Positions 36,242-45,250 of a stretch of DNA of 64,000 nt are shown here, in pieces; within the stretch, counting starts at the first letter, position 1; each line of letters opens with the position of its first letter. Source of the DNA: an uncultured Cytophagales bacterium (GTDB taxonomy: Bacteria; Bacteroidota; Bacteroidia; Cytophagales; Thermoflexibacteraceae); NCBI GenBank assembly GCA_938039675.1, contig CALHUI010000014.1, forward strand, positions 62,001 to 126,000, written 5' to 3'. The position numbers were made by a program, and so were the translations under genes. The notes beneath the pieces were generated by a model that did no database searches, was not told the DNA's origin, and saw only the letters and a program-made list of their open reading frames with translations.

Positions 36242-37528
36242 ATGGCTAATCAATCGCAGTACATAGAGCCTGCACCGATTAAGGACAAAGAGAATCCGTT
36301 TGAATCCATGATGTCTCGCTTCAACGATGCGGCCGATATTCTTGGGTTAGATGATGAAACGTATGAGGTTTTGAAACGTCCGCACCGGCAGGTAATAGTT
36401 TCATTACCTATAACGATGGACAACGGCAAAATAAAAGTTTTTGAAGGCTACCGCGTAATTCACTCTAACATTCTTGGCCCTGCCAAAGGCGGTATCCGTT
36501 ATGACATGGGCGTAAACTTAGACGAGGTAAAAGCCCTTGCCGCATGGATGACTTGGAAATGCGCCGTTGTGGATATTCCTTACGGCGGCGGTAAAGGCGG
36601 TATCGTCTGCGACCCGCGCAACATGTCGGCCGGTGAACTGGAACGCCTCACCCGTGCCTATACTTCTGCATTGGTAGATGTTTTCGGCCCTGATAAAGAC
36701 ATTCCTGCACCGGATATGGGCACAAGCGAGCGCGAAATGGCTTGGCTGATGGACGAATACTCAAAGGCACAGGGCAGAACAGAACCTGCCGTGGTAACAG
36801 GCAAGCCGCTTGTGTTAGGAGGGTCGTTGGGTCGAGCCGCAGCTACCGGTCGGGGTGTAATGGTAACAGCACTTGCCGCCATGGAAAAACTGAAACTGAA
36901 CCCTGCCAAATCTACCTGTGCTGTGCAAGGCTTTGGCAACGTGGGTTCTCATGCGGCTATTCTGATGGAAGAGCGTGGGCTGAAAATCTGCGGCATCAGC
37001 GACCATACAGCCGCCTATTGGAACGATACGGGCATTGATATTCAAAAAGCCATTGAGTATAAAAACAAAAACAACGGCATTCTGCAAGGCTTTGACGGCG
37101 GCGACCTGATTACTAACGCCGAGTTGTTGGAAGCAAAAGTGGATGTACTGATTCCTGCTGCTAAGGAAGACGTTATTACACAAAGTAATGCGGCAAAAAT
37201 TCGCGCTAAACTAATCGTAGAGGGTGCTAACGGACCAACCTCAGCCAAAGCAGACAGCACCCTGTACAACAACGAAGTTTCCGTTGTGCCCGATATTTTA
37301 GCTAATGCCGGCGGTGTAACGGTTTCTTACTTTGAATGGGTACAAAACCGCATCGGTTATAAATGGCCGCTTGACCGCATCAACCGCCGTACTGACCGTG
37401 CAATGAAAGATGCCTTTGAGCGCGTTTACAAAACCGCACAGAAGCACAATATTTCGCTGCGTTTGGCAGCTTACGTGGTGGCTATTGCCAAAGTAGCCGA
37501 AACTTACAAATACCGCGGCGGCTATTAA
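36242..37528 (+). CDS. gdhA: Glutamate dehydrogenase (Glu/Leu/Phe/Val dehydrogenase family)
   Basis: 428 residues, cytoplasmic. Converts glutamate to 2-oxoglutarate and ammonia or the reverse. The substrate domain shows GPAKGGIRYDMGV and the catalytic lysine motif PYGGGKGGIVCDP near residue 120; DIPAPDMGTSEREMAW follows; the Rossmann domain has AVQGFGNVGSHAA near 225, and the C terminus ends KYRGGY. The 420-residue hexameric type fits best with NAD-linked catabolic enzymes; coenzyme choice is inferred, not proven. It has a good promoter, a strong terminator, and is divergent from the arginine-deiminase-like gene, which could link arginine and glutamate nitrogen use. Confidence 0.95.
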   Translation: MANQSQYIEPAPIKDKENPFESMMSRFNDAADILGLDDETYEVLKRPHRQVIVSLPITMDNGKIKVFEGYRVIHSNILGPAKGGIRYDMGVNLDEVKALAAWMTWKCAVVDIPYGGGKGGIVCDPRNMSAGELERLTRAYTSALVDVFGPDKDIPAPDMGTSEREMAWLMDEYSKAQGRTEPAVVTGKPLVLGGSLGRAAATGRGVMVTALAAMEKLKLNPAKSTCAVQGFGNVGSHAAILMEERGLKICGISDHTAAYWNDTGIDIQKAIEYKNKNNGILQGFDGGDLITNAELLEAKVDVLIPAAKEDVITQSNAAKIRAKLIVEGANGPTSAKADSTLYNNEVSVVPDILANAGGVTVSYFEWVQNRIGYKWPLDRINRRTDRAMKDAFERVYKTAQKHNISLRLAAYVVAIAKVAETYKYRGGY

Positions 37529-37568
37529 TATGCTGTGCAATAGTAATACAGCCTTTTGCAGGCTGGTT

Positions 37569-37606
37569 AAAAACCCTAAAAGCCTGAAAACTTTTAGGGT
37601 TTTTTT
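37569..37606 (+). terminator. Intrinsic terminator of gdhA
   Basis: Perfect 13-14-bp stem (37569-37582 with 37591-37604), loop of 8, ending in a long T run, 40 bases after the stop. Confidence 0.9.
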
Positions 37607-37629
37607 CGCTCATCAGATATGCTCAACCC

Positions 37630-38325
37630 TTGTTGCCCAAAGCATTGAAAAAAATATTGCTCATAGAAGACGACTTTACGCTCAGCAGAAACATTAAGGA
37701 AGCCCTTACCGATGCCGATTGGCACGTAGAGGTAGCCTATCAGGGGGCTATTGCCGAAAAACTGCTGCAAAGGGAAGTTTACGACTGTATCATATTAGAC
37801 ATCAACCTACCCGATAAAAACGGCTACGACATCTGCCGGAACTTTCGGTGTTACAACCAGTCCACCCCCGTGCTGATGCTGACCGCCTTCGGCGAATTGG
37901 AAGACAAAGTGCAAGGCTTTGAATGCGGCGCCGATGACTACTTAACCAAACCGTTTTACATTCGAGAACTACTCTTGCGGATACAATCGCTGTTGAAACG
38001 CAGTGAAAAAACATCAACGGTTAGCCAAACATTGGCAGCAGGCGATATTTTCATTGACCTTTTGGCAAAAACAGTAAGCAGGCAAGGCACAACCATAGAG
38101 CTCACCCCGCGCGAATTTCAGATATTGGTTAAATTGGCTGAAAATCGAGGTGAAGTTCTTTCTAAAAAAGAACTGATTGAAGCAATTTGGGGGTACGCCG
38201 TAGATGTAAACACCAATACAGTGGAAGTCTATATCAACTTTTTGCGCAATAAAATTGACAAACCCTTTGGCAAAAACTCCATCCGCACCAAACCCGGCTA
38301 CGGCTACTATTTAGACACCCAATGA
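37630..38325 (+). CDS. OmpR-family response regulator of the metal-efflux operon
   Basis: About 231 residues. No ATG is available in frame: the start is TTG at 37630 or TTG at 37645, the latter giving the family-typical KKILLIEDDF beginning. Receiver domain with phospho-acceptor in CIILDINLPDKNG and switch lysine in DYLTKPFYI; C-terminal winged helix (about 135-231) with ELTPREFQILVKLAENRGEV and NTVEVYINFLRNKID, ending IRTKPGYGYYL. Binds DNA and likely controls the efflux genes that follow. The sensor kinase starts inside its stop codon (ATGA overlap). The rare start codon suggests low expression. Confidence 0.93.
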   Translation: MLPKALKKILLIEDDFTLSRNIKEALTDADWHVEVAYQGAIAEKLLQREVYDCIILDINLPDKNGYDICRNFRCYNQSTPVLMLTAFGELEDKVQGFECGADDYLTKPFYIRELLLRIQSLLKRSEKTSTVSQTLAAGDIFIDLLAKTVSRQGTTIELTPREFQILVKLAENRGEVLSKKELIEAIWGYAVDVNTNTVEVYINFLRNKIDKPFGKNSIRTKPGYGYYLDTQ

Positions 38326-39683
38326 GCATCCGCAACAAAATACAGTTGTATGTCTCCTCTTCGGTTACCATACTTACCGGGGCAGTGCTGTTTTTTATCT
38401 ATCAACTTTTTGCCAACTATCGCGAAGAAGAGTTTCAGCAGCGACAAAAGGAACGAATAACCACTACCTTGCGCTTTATCACCGAAATAGAAAAAGCCGA
38501 CAACGAACTCATTGAAACATTAGACCAACTGAGCATTCACCAATTTTACGATGAAAAGCTACTGATTTTCAATAAGAACAAAGAACTGATTTACACCAGC
38601 ATTGACGATACACCCATTCCGTACCCGGAAAGAATCTTGCAACAACTTTCTGCCCAAAAAACATGGGTAGAACAAAAAGACGGCAAATACGATGTCATCG
38701 GCATCTACATTGAAAAAGACAAAAAAGCCTATTATGGCATCAGCAAAGCCTACGACCAGTTCGGTTACTCAAAGCTCAACTACCTGCGCAATGTGTTGAT
38801 AAGTGCTTTTTTTGTCATTATTGCCGTTCTGTTAGCAACAACCTATTGGATTGCCCGCAGCATTACGCGCCCGCTGACTGCCATTACCCAACAGGTCGCC
38901 GCTTATTCCATTGGTCAGTCGGCACCTGAACAATCTTCTCCGCCGGGCAACGACGAAATCGCCATTTTGGCAAATAAGTTTGCACTTTTGATGCAACGCA
39001 CCAATGAGGCTTTTTTGTTTCAAAAGCACTTCATTCACCATCTTTCTCACGAATTAAAAACGCCTATCAGCATTTTGGTTTCCAATTTTGAGCGGATGGA
39101 AAAAGAAACCTCTCCCGAAATCCTGTGCGCCATGCTACAAGAGCAAAAAGAAAATACTAAGGTTTTGAGTGAAATCATAGATGCGTTGCTGGCTATCTCC
39201 AAATCTGAAGCAGGGAACAGCTTACCTTCGGTGGAAACCTTGCGCATTGATGAGTTGCTTTTTGATATTGCCGAAGAAGTAAAACCCATGTTTTCAAAGT
39301 TTTTGATGTCTGTAAATTATGCCCCCGACAGCGAAAAAGTTTTGTCTGTTCGAGGAAGCAAACCATTGTTGAGTATCGTTTTTCGCAACTTGCTATACAA
39401 TGCGGCACAGTACAGCCCCGAACAAAAAGTAGGCGTAGAAATTGCTGCTGAAAGCAACCACCTTTCCCTCATCTTTCGCAATCAGGGGGCTGTAATTGCT
39501 GCTAACGAACAACCTTTTTTATTTCGGCATTTTTTTAGAGGTGCTAACAGTCGCGGGAAACGCGGCTTAGGATTAGGCCTGGTATTGGCACACAAAATCA
39601 TCACGCTGCACGGCGGCACTATCAGCTATCGGATAGATAAGGCAGGCATGAATACATTTCAACTGCTCTTGCCTTTAAGCTAA
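38322..39683 (+). CDS. Membrane sensor histidine kinase of the metal-efflux operon
   Basis: 453 residues. Two membrane helices (about residues 12-32 and 160-182) enclose a periplasmic sensing region; a HAMP domain follows (SITRPLTAITQQVAA). Dimerisation/phosphoacceptor motif HHLSHELKTPISIL with His243; ATPase domain with N-box RNLLYNAAQYSP and glycine-rich GLGLGLVLAHKI. Organisation matches CusS/CzcS-type kinases, but the ligand-binding part (IYTSIDDTPIPYPERI region) does not show an obvious metal site to me. It overlaps the response-regulator stop by 4 bases, and the TolC-like gene follows after about 50 bases. Confidence 0.92.
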   Translation: MSIRNKIQLYVSSSVTILTGAVLFFIYQLFANYREEEFQQRQKERITTTLRFITEIEKADNELIETLDQLSIHQFYDEKLLIFNKNKELIYTSIDDTPIPYPERILQQLSAQKTWVEQKDGKYDVIGIYIEKDKKAYYGISKAYDQFGYSKLNYLRNVLISAFFVIIAVLLATTYWIARSITRPLTAITQQVAAYSIGQSAPEQSSPPGNDEIAILANKFALLMQRTNEAFLFQKHFIHHLSHELKTPISILVSNFERMEKETSPEILCAMLQEQKENTKVLSEIIDALLAISKSEAGNSLPSVETLRIDELLFDIAEEVKPMFSKFLMSVNYAPDSEKVLSVRGSKPLLSIVFRNLLYNAAQYSPEQKVGVEIAAESNHLSLIFRNQGAVIAANEQPFLFRHFFRGANSRGKRGLGLGLVLAHKIITLHGGTISYRIDKAGMNTFQLLLPLS

Positions 39684-39735
39684 ACTTTAACGGCTTTAAG
39701 GTGTTTTTAAGATTTTTTGAATGTGTTTTGTAGGC

Positions 39736-40995
39736 ATGAAGCACATTGGAAGGTTCATTTTTTTGCTTGTAGTCGGCGGCTTGTCTGTTCACTATACCTA
39801 TGCTGCGGATACGCTTCGGGTTAGCCTTCGACAAGCTGACAGCATCTTTCAAGCGCGCAGCTATTACCTGTTGGCAGCTGCCCTCAACGTAGAAGCGCAG
39901 CGGGCGCAGTTGTTGCAGGCAAGCCTCTACCCCAACCCCGTGTTCACGGCAGACCTCAATGCCTTTAATCCCGAACGCCGCCAATGGGCAGATATAGGTT
40001 CGCAGGGGCAAAAAGTTTTTCAAATAGAACAACTCATTTTGTTAGGCGGCAAGAAAAGAGCCGAAATACAACTGGCACGCACCAACGCCCTGATTGCGGA
40101 AACCGAACTGCAACGGCTGAGCCGCGAACTGAAATTTCGGCTACATACGCAACTTTTTGTCTCCGGGCAACAGCGAATACTCCTTGCCAAATACAATAGC
40201 CAAGTGGCACTATTAGATACTCTGCTGAACACCTACGGCGAACAGGCAGCCAAAGGCAACATCCCACTCAAAGAGGTAGTGCGCCTCAAAAGCGCCTATT
40301 TGAAATTGGGCAACGACCGTGCAGCCCTCTATCAGGATTTTTACGAAACGCAAGCGCAGTTGCAAACCCTGCTGCAAACCGATAAAATCATTCGGTTTGA
40401 GTTTGCCGAAAGCGAAATTACGGGCTACATCAAAGATGTTACCTTGCACCAACTCCAACAAGAAGCACTCAACTCCCGCCCCGATTGGCTGATGATGCAA
40501 CAACAAAAAACTTTTGCCGAACAATACCTGACGTATCAGCAAAAATTAGCCGTTCCAAATGTCAATTTATTTGCCAATTATGACCAACGTGGCGGCGCTT
40601 TTAACGACCAACTCAATTGGGGGCTGAACATAGAACTCCCATTATTCAATCGTAATCAGGGCAATATTCGCAGCGCCCGCTACAAGTTGCAGGAAACCGA
40701 ACAACTAATAAAAGCCTTTGAAAATGAGATGATAAGCCGCTTACAAACAACTTATAACAGCTATCAGCAAGCCATATCGGAATACAACAGAGCTTCGCGC
40801 CTCTACAATGCTGACTTTGAAATCATTCTACAAGGCATGACCAATAACTTCCGCAAGCGGAACGTATCCATTATCGAGTTTATTGATTTTTTTGAGTCGT
40901 ACAACGATGCGCTTTCCGAACTGATGCGCACCAAAATCCAATTAGTAACCTCTGCCGAACAGCTCAATCTCCTTACCGGAAAAGACATTTATTGA
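39736..40995 (+). CDS. TolC/CzcC-like outer-membrane efflux protein
   Basis: 419 residues from ATG 39736 (MKHIGRFIFLLVVGGLSVHY, cleaved after TYAA); an ATG 15 bases earlier is possible. Two repeats of an outer-membrane efflux (OEP) helical domain: long amphipathic helices with Gln/Ala/Leu such as LNVEAQRAQLLQASLYPNPV in each half, and the second copy around LNWGLNIELPLFNRNQGNIR. Forms the trimeric outer-membrane duct of the RND system. First of three pump genes; the adaptor starts one base after its stop. Confidence 0.92.
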   Translation: MKHIGRFIFLLVVGGLSVHYTYAADTLRVSLRQADSIFQARSYYLLAAALNVEAQRAQLLQASLYPNPVFTADLNAFNPERRQWADIGSQGQKVFQIEQLILLGGKKRAEIQLARTNALIAETELQRLSRELKFRLHTQLFVSGQQRILLAKYNSQVALLDTLLNTYGEQAAKGNIPLKEVVRLKSAYLKLGNDRAALYQDFYETQAQLQTLLQTDKIIRFEFAESEITGYIKDVTLHQLQQEALNSRPDWLMMQQQKTFAEQYLTYQQKLAVPNVNLFANYDQRGGAFNDQLNWGLNIELPLFNRNQGNIRSARYKLQETEQLIKAFENEMISRLQTTYNSYQQAISEYNRASRLYNADFEIILQGMTNNFRKRNVSIIEFIDFFESYNDALSELMRTKIQLVTSAEQLNLLTGKDIY

Positions 40996-40996
40996 T

Positions 40997-42094
40997 ATGC
41001 AACGTCCTTTTTTTGTCTCTGCCATTAGCCTGCTGCTCATTGTGGCAGCCATAGTAGCAGGTTGCACAAACAACCCTCCTGCCGAAGCGGAACAAATCGC
41101 TTTTTCAATGAGCGATACGATGCTCAAAAAAGTAACTTTTCAGAAAGCCGATAGCAGCGAAGTAAAAAACGAAATGCGCTTTTTTGGCAAAATAGCTGCC
41201 GACAACAACAAACTTGCGCAAGTATATCCGATTGTGAGCGGCGTGGTAAAATCCATTGCCGTAGAACTGGGCGACTACGTACAGCAAGGACAAATACTGG
41301 CAAGTATAGAAAGCGGCGAAGTGGCTGAATTTCAAAAAGAAATGCTCAATGCGCTTAGTGAAGTGGCTATTGCCGAAAAAAATTTAACAGTTGCCCGCGA
41401 CCTGTTTGCAGGCAAATTGAATTCGGAAAAAGACGTAGCCGTTGCCGAAAAAGAATTGGAAAAAGCCAAAGCCGAACTTACGCGGATTACGGAAGTCTAT
41501 AAAATTTACAGCCTCAAAAATGGCTCTATTTACAACATTACCGCCCCTATCAGCGGATTCATTGTGAGCAAAAAAATCAACCAAAACGAACAAATCCGCT
41601 CCGATATTTCCGAACCGCTGTTTTCTATTGCTGAAATTAACGAAGTATGGGCACTTGCCAACATCACCGAAAGTGACATTGCCAAAGTGCAGGTAGGCTA
41701 TGAAGCTGATGTAAGAACGCTTGCTTTCCCCGACTCCGTTTATTGCGGCAAAATTGACAAAATATTTAATGCCATAGACCCGGCAACTAAATCCATGAGA
41801 GTGCGAGTGCGCATCCCAAACAAAAATTTTATGCTCAAACCCGAAATGAATTGCACCGTATCGATTCGCTTTTCGGAAAAGAAAAAAATGCTTAGCGTAC
41901 CCTCCGATGCAGTCATCTTTGATAAAAACAAGTATTGGGTGATGGTATTTAAAGACCGCTACAACATAGAAACACGTCAAGTAGAAATATACAGGCAACT
42001 GCCCAACATTACCTATCTGTCAGCAGGGCTGAATGCCGGCGAAAACGTGATTGTTAAAAATGCGCTGCTGGTTTACGATGCCCTGAACGACTAA
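40997..42094 (+). CDS. RND efflux periplasmic adaptor (CusB/CzcB-like) lipoprotein
   Basis: 365 residues. Signal peptide with lipobox IVAGC (Cys22). The four adaptor segments are in order: beta-barrel/lipoyl strand QVYPIVSGVVKSIAVELGDY with VQQGQILASIES, a coiled-coil hairpin (ALSEVAIAEKNLTVARDLFA and KELEKAKAELTRITEVYK), second lipoyl half ITAPISGFIVSKKINQNEQI, and beta-barrel with VWALANITESDIAKV. The signature of the heavy-metal branch, CusB/CzcB-like, fits best; a methionine-rich metal site is not evident. Joins the RND pump to the TolC-like duct across the periplasm. One base after the previous stop, 34 bases before the pump gene. Confidence 0.92.
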   Translation: MQRPFFVSAISLLLIVAAIVAGCTNNPPAEAEQIAFSMSDTMLKKVTFQKADSSEVKNEMRFFGKIAADNNKLAQVYPIVSGVVKSIAVELGDYVQQGQILASIESGEVAEFQKEMLNALSEVAIAEKNLTVARDLFAGKLNSEKDVAVAEKELEKAKAELTRITEVYKIYSLKNGSIYNITAPISGFIVSKKINQNEQIRSDISEPLFSIAEINEVWALANITESDIAKVQVGYEADVRTLAFPDSVYCGKIDKIFNAIDPATKSMRVRVRIPNKNFMLKPEMNCTVSIRFSEKKKMLSVPSDAVIFDKNKYWVMVFKDRYNIETRQVEIYRQLPNITYLSAGLNAGENVIVKNALLVYDALND

Positions 42095-42128
42095 ACCAAG
42101 TACCTTATACATTTCCTCGATAACAACC

Positions 42129-45100
42129 ATGAACGCTATTGTAAAAAATATCATCATTTTTTCACTCAAAAATCGACTGTTTACCTTTATCTGGGTAGTG
42201 CTGCTCTTTATCGCCGGTATTATCAGTTTTGTCAAAATACCCATAGAAGCATTTCCCGATGTTACCAATACACAAATTATTATTGTAACCGAATGGCGCG
42301 GGCGCAGCGCCGAAGAAGTTGAACGCTTTGTAACCACACCCATTGAAATTGCTTTAAACAGTGTGCAGCGAAAAACCAGCGTACGCAGCATCACTATGTT
42401 CGGTTTAAGCGTTATCAAAGTCATTTTTGATGACGATGTGGAAGATTTTTTTGCCCGCCAACAGGTAAATAACCAACTGTTCAACGTGCAACTGCCCGAC
42501 GGCGTAGAGCCGGAAGTACAACCGCCTTACGGACCTACCGGTGAAATTTTCCGCTACATTCTGCAAAGCCCCCAGCGCGACTCCCGCGAACTGCTCACAC
42601 TGCAAAACTGGACGATAGACCGCGAGCTGCGCAGCGTACCGGGCGTAGCTGATGTAGTTGCTTTCGGCGGACAGGAAAAAATTTACGAAATAACCATTGA
42701 CCCAGTCAAACTGCAACGCTACGACCTGACCCCGTTAGAACTTTACGAAGCCGTCAGCAAAGCTAACCTCAACGTAGGGGGCGATGTGATTGAGAAAAAT
42801 GGACAAGCCTATGTAGTGCGCGGCATTGGGCTTTTAGACAGCCGACGCGATATTGAAAACACCATTGTAGATATTTTTAACGATAACCCGCTACTGGTAA
42901 AAGACGTGGCAACCGTGCAAGAAACAAGCGCACCACGCGTAGGGCAAGCAGGTTTCAACGACCAAAACGATATTGTAGAAGGCATTGTCGTTATGCGGAA
43001 AGGTGAAAACCCAAGTACTGTATTGGAACGGGTCAAAACCAAAATTGAGGAACTCAATACCCAAATTTTGCCCTCCGATGTCAAAATAGTAACTTTTTAT
43101 GACCGCAATAATCTGATACAATACTGCACTATAACCGTTATGCACAATTTAGTGGAAGGTATCGTGCTGGTTACGGTCGTTGTATTTTTGTTTATGGCAG
43201 ACTGGCGCACTACCGCTATTGTTGCCCTTGTCATTCCGCTGTCGCTTTTGTTTGCATTTTTTATGCTCCAACTCAAAGGCATGAGCGCCAACCTCATTTC
43301 GCTGGGTGCCATTGACTTTGGTATCATCATAGACGGGGCAGTGGTGATGGTGGAAGGCATTTTCGTTGCCCTTGACCACAAAGCCCATCAAGTAGGGATG
43401 CAACGCTTTAACCGCCTTGCCAAGCTGGGACTGATTAAAAATACGGGCATCCAAATGGGCAAAGCCATTTTCTTCTCCAAGCTGATTATTATTTCGGCAT
43501 TACTGCCTATTTTTTCGTTTGAAAAAGTAGAAGGCAAAATGTTTTCGCCGCTTGCATGGACTTTGGGGTTTGCCCTGCTGGGTGCGCTCATATTTACGCT
43601 GACCTTAGTACCTGTGCTTGCCTCGTTTTTGTTAAGGCAAAACGTTCGGGAAAAAGAGTATTTTTTTACCCGTTGGATTAACTATTCCGTTGAACGAGCT
43701 TTTCGCTTCACGTTTAGCAACAAACCCCTTACACTTAGCTTGGCAGCCGTCAGTTTTTCGCTGACCGTGCTTTCCACACGATGGCTGGGCACAGAGTTTT
43801 TACCCCAACTCAACGAAGGTGCACTTTGGGTAACAGCCGAACTCCCCATGAGCATGTCTTTAACCGAAAGTGTGGCACTCACTAACGAACTGCGTCAAAA
43901 ATTGCGCACCTTCCCCGAAGTAAAAGACGTGTTGTCGCAAACTGGACGCAGCAACGACGGCACCGACCCCAACGGCTTCTATTTTGTTCAATTTCAGGTA
44001 GATTTGATTCCCAAAGACCGTTGGCGAGAAGGCATCACCACCGACGACATTATCGCCGAAATGGACGCACAACTGTCTCTTTATCAAGGTATTCTCTACA
44101 ACTACTCTCAGCCGATTATTGACAATGTGGCAGAGGCTGCCGCCGGTATTAAAGCTGCCAATGCCATTAAAATTTACGGCAACAGTTTAGAGCAGTTAGA
44201 CGAACTGGCTAATTTGGTGATGGATAAAATCAAAGACATACCGGGCATTAAAGATGTCGGTATTTTGCGCAATATCGGCCAACCCGAAATGAGCGTCATT
44301 CTTGATGAGGAAAAAATGGCCATGTACGGCGTTACCAAAGCCGATGCACAAACCGTTATTGAGATGGCTGTCGGGGGCAAAACTGCCACAGTCAAATATG
44401 AAGGCGAACGCAAGTTTGACATCCGCATTCGTTACCGAAAAGATTTCCGCAACAACGAAAACGACATTATGATGCTCATGATACCTACTATCACGGGCAA
44501 CAAAATACCCTTAAAGGAAATAGCAAGTATCAAAAAAGTTACAGGGCCTGCATTCATTTATCGAGATAATACTAAACGCTTTATTGGTGTTAAGTTCTCT
44601 GTCCGTGAACGCGACTTGGGAAGCACCATCGCCGAAGCACGCGAAAAAGTACAAGAGATAGAACTACCCACGGGCTATCGCATCAGTTGGACGGGGGAGT
44701 TTGAAAATCAGGTGCGTGCTACTCAACGTTTAGGTCAGGTTACGCCTGCCAGCCTTTTACTGATTTTCCTGCTGCTATTCGTCATGTTTGGCAATGTAAG
44801 AGATGCAGCTTTTGTACTGATTAATGTGCCTTTTGCCCTTATTGGTGGCATTTTGGCACTGCACCTAACAGGCATCAATTTCGGAATTTCCGCAGGGGTT
44901 GGCTTTATTGCTCTTTTCGGTATTTGCGTGCAAAATGGCGTTATCCTGATTTCCGAATTTCAAAAGCAACACAAAGTCCTAAAAAATGCTGCGGAGGCAA
45001 TTTTACAATCGGTCAGAGTCAGAACGCGCCCTGTTGTGATGACTGCGCTCATGGCGGCTATCGGGCTCTTACCCGCCGCTATCAGCACGGGCATCGGTTC

Positions 45101-45227
45101 GGAAAGCCAAAAGCCGTTAGCCATTGTCATTATCGGCGGCTTGGTTACGGCTACGCTTTTTACCCTACTGGTTTTCCCTATTATCTATCATCCTGTACTG
45201 AAACGCCACGACAAAAGAATGGCATAA
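42129..45227 (+). CDS. RND efflux pump of the heavy-metal (CzcA/CusA) type
   Basis: 1032 residues, 12 predicted membrane helices in the usual two halves, each followed by a large periplasmic loop. N terminus MNAIVKNIIIFSLKNRLFTF, then IPIEAFPDVTNTQIIIVTEW, typical of CzcA/CusA. The transmembrane-4 proton-relay motif of the metal-type family is present as DFGIIIDGAVVMVEG, with both aspartates and the glutamate. The pump exports metal ions, possibly Co/Zn/Cd, Ni, or Cu/Ag; the class of metal cannot be read reliably from the sequence. Complete. It closes the operon (regulator, kinase, duct, adaptor, pump) and ends 23 bases from the giant convergent gene. Confidence 0.95.
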   Translation: MNAIVKNIIIFSLKNRLFTFIWVVLLFIAGIISFVKIPIEAFPDVTNTQIIIVTEWRGRSAEEVERFVTTPIEIALNSVQRKTSVRSITMFGLSVIKVIFDDDVEDFFARQQVNNQLFNVQLPDGVEPEVQPPYGPTGEIFRYILQSPQRDSRELLTLQNWTIDRELRSVPGVADVVAFGGQEKIYEITIDPVKLQRYDLTPLELYEAVSKANLNVGGDVIEKNGQAYVVRGIGLLDSRRDIENTIVDIFNDNPLLVKDVATVQETSAPRVGQAGFNDQNDIVEGIVVMRKGENPSTVLERVKTKIEELNTQILPSDVKIVTFYDRNNLIQYCTITVMHNLVEGIVLVTVVVFLFMADWRTTAIVALVIPLSLLFAFFMLQLKGMSANLISLGAIDFGIIIDGAVVMVEGIFVALDHKAHQVGMQRFNRLAKLGLIKNTGIQMGKAIFFSKLIIISALLPIFSFEKVEGKMFSPLAWTLGFALLGALIFTLTLVPVLASFLLRQNVREKEYFFTRWINYSVERAFRFTFSNKPLTLSLAAVSFSLTVLSTRWLGTEFLPQLNEGALWVTAELPMSMSLTESVALTNELRQKLRTFPEVKDVLSQTGRSNDGTDPNGFYFVQFQVDLIPKDRWREGITTDDIIAEMDAQLSLYQGILYNYSQPIIDNVAEAAAGIKAANAIKIYGNSLEQLDELANLVMDKIKDIPGIKDVGILRNIGQPEMSVILDEEKMAMYGVTKADAQTVIEMAVGGKTATVKYEGERKFDIRIRYRKDFRNNENDIMMLMIPTITGNKIPLKEIASIKKVTGPAFIYRDNTKRFIGVKFSVRERDLGSTIAEAREKVQEIELPTGYRISWTGEFENQVRATQRLGQVTPASLLLIFLLLFVMFGNVRDAAFVLINVPFALIGGILALHLTGINFGISAGVGFIALFGICVQNGVILISEFQKQHKVLKNAAEAILQSVRVRTRPVVMTALMAAIGLLPAAISTGIGSESQKPLAIVIIGGLVTATLFTLLVFPIIYHPVLKRHDKRMA

Positions 45228-45250
45228 AGTGAATGGTACAAGGCAAGAGC

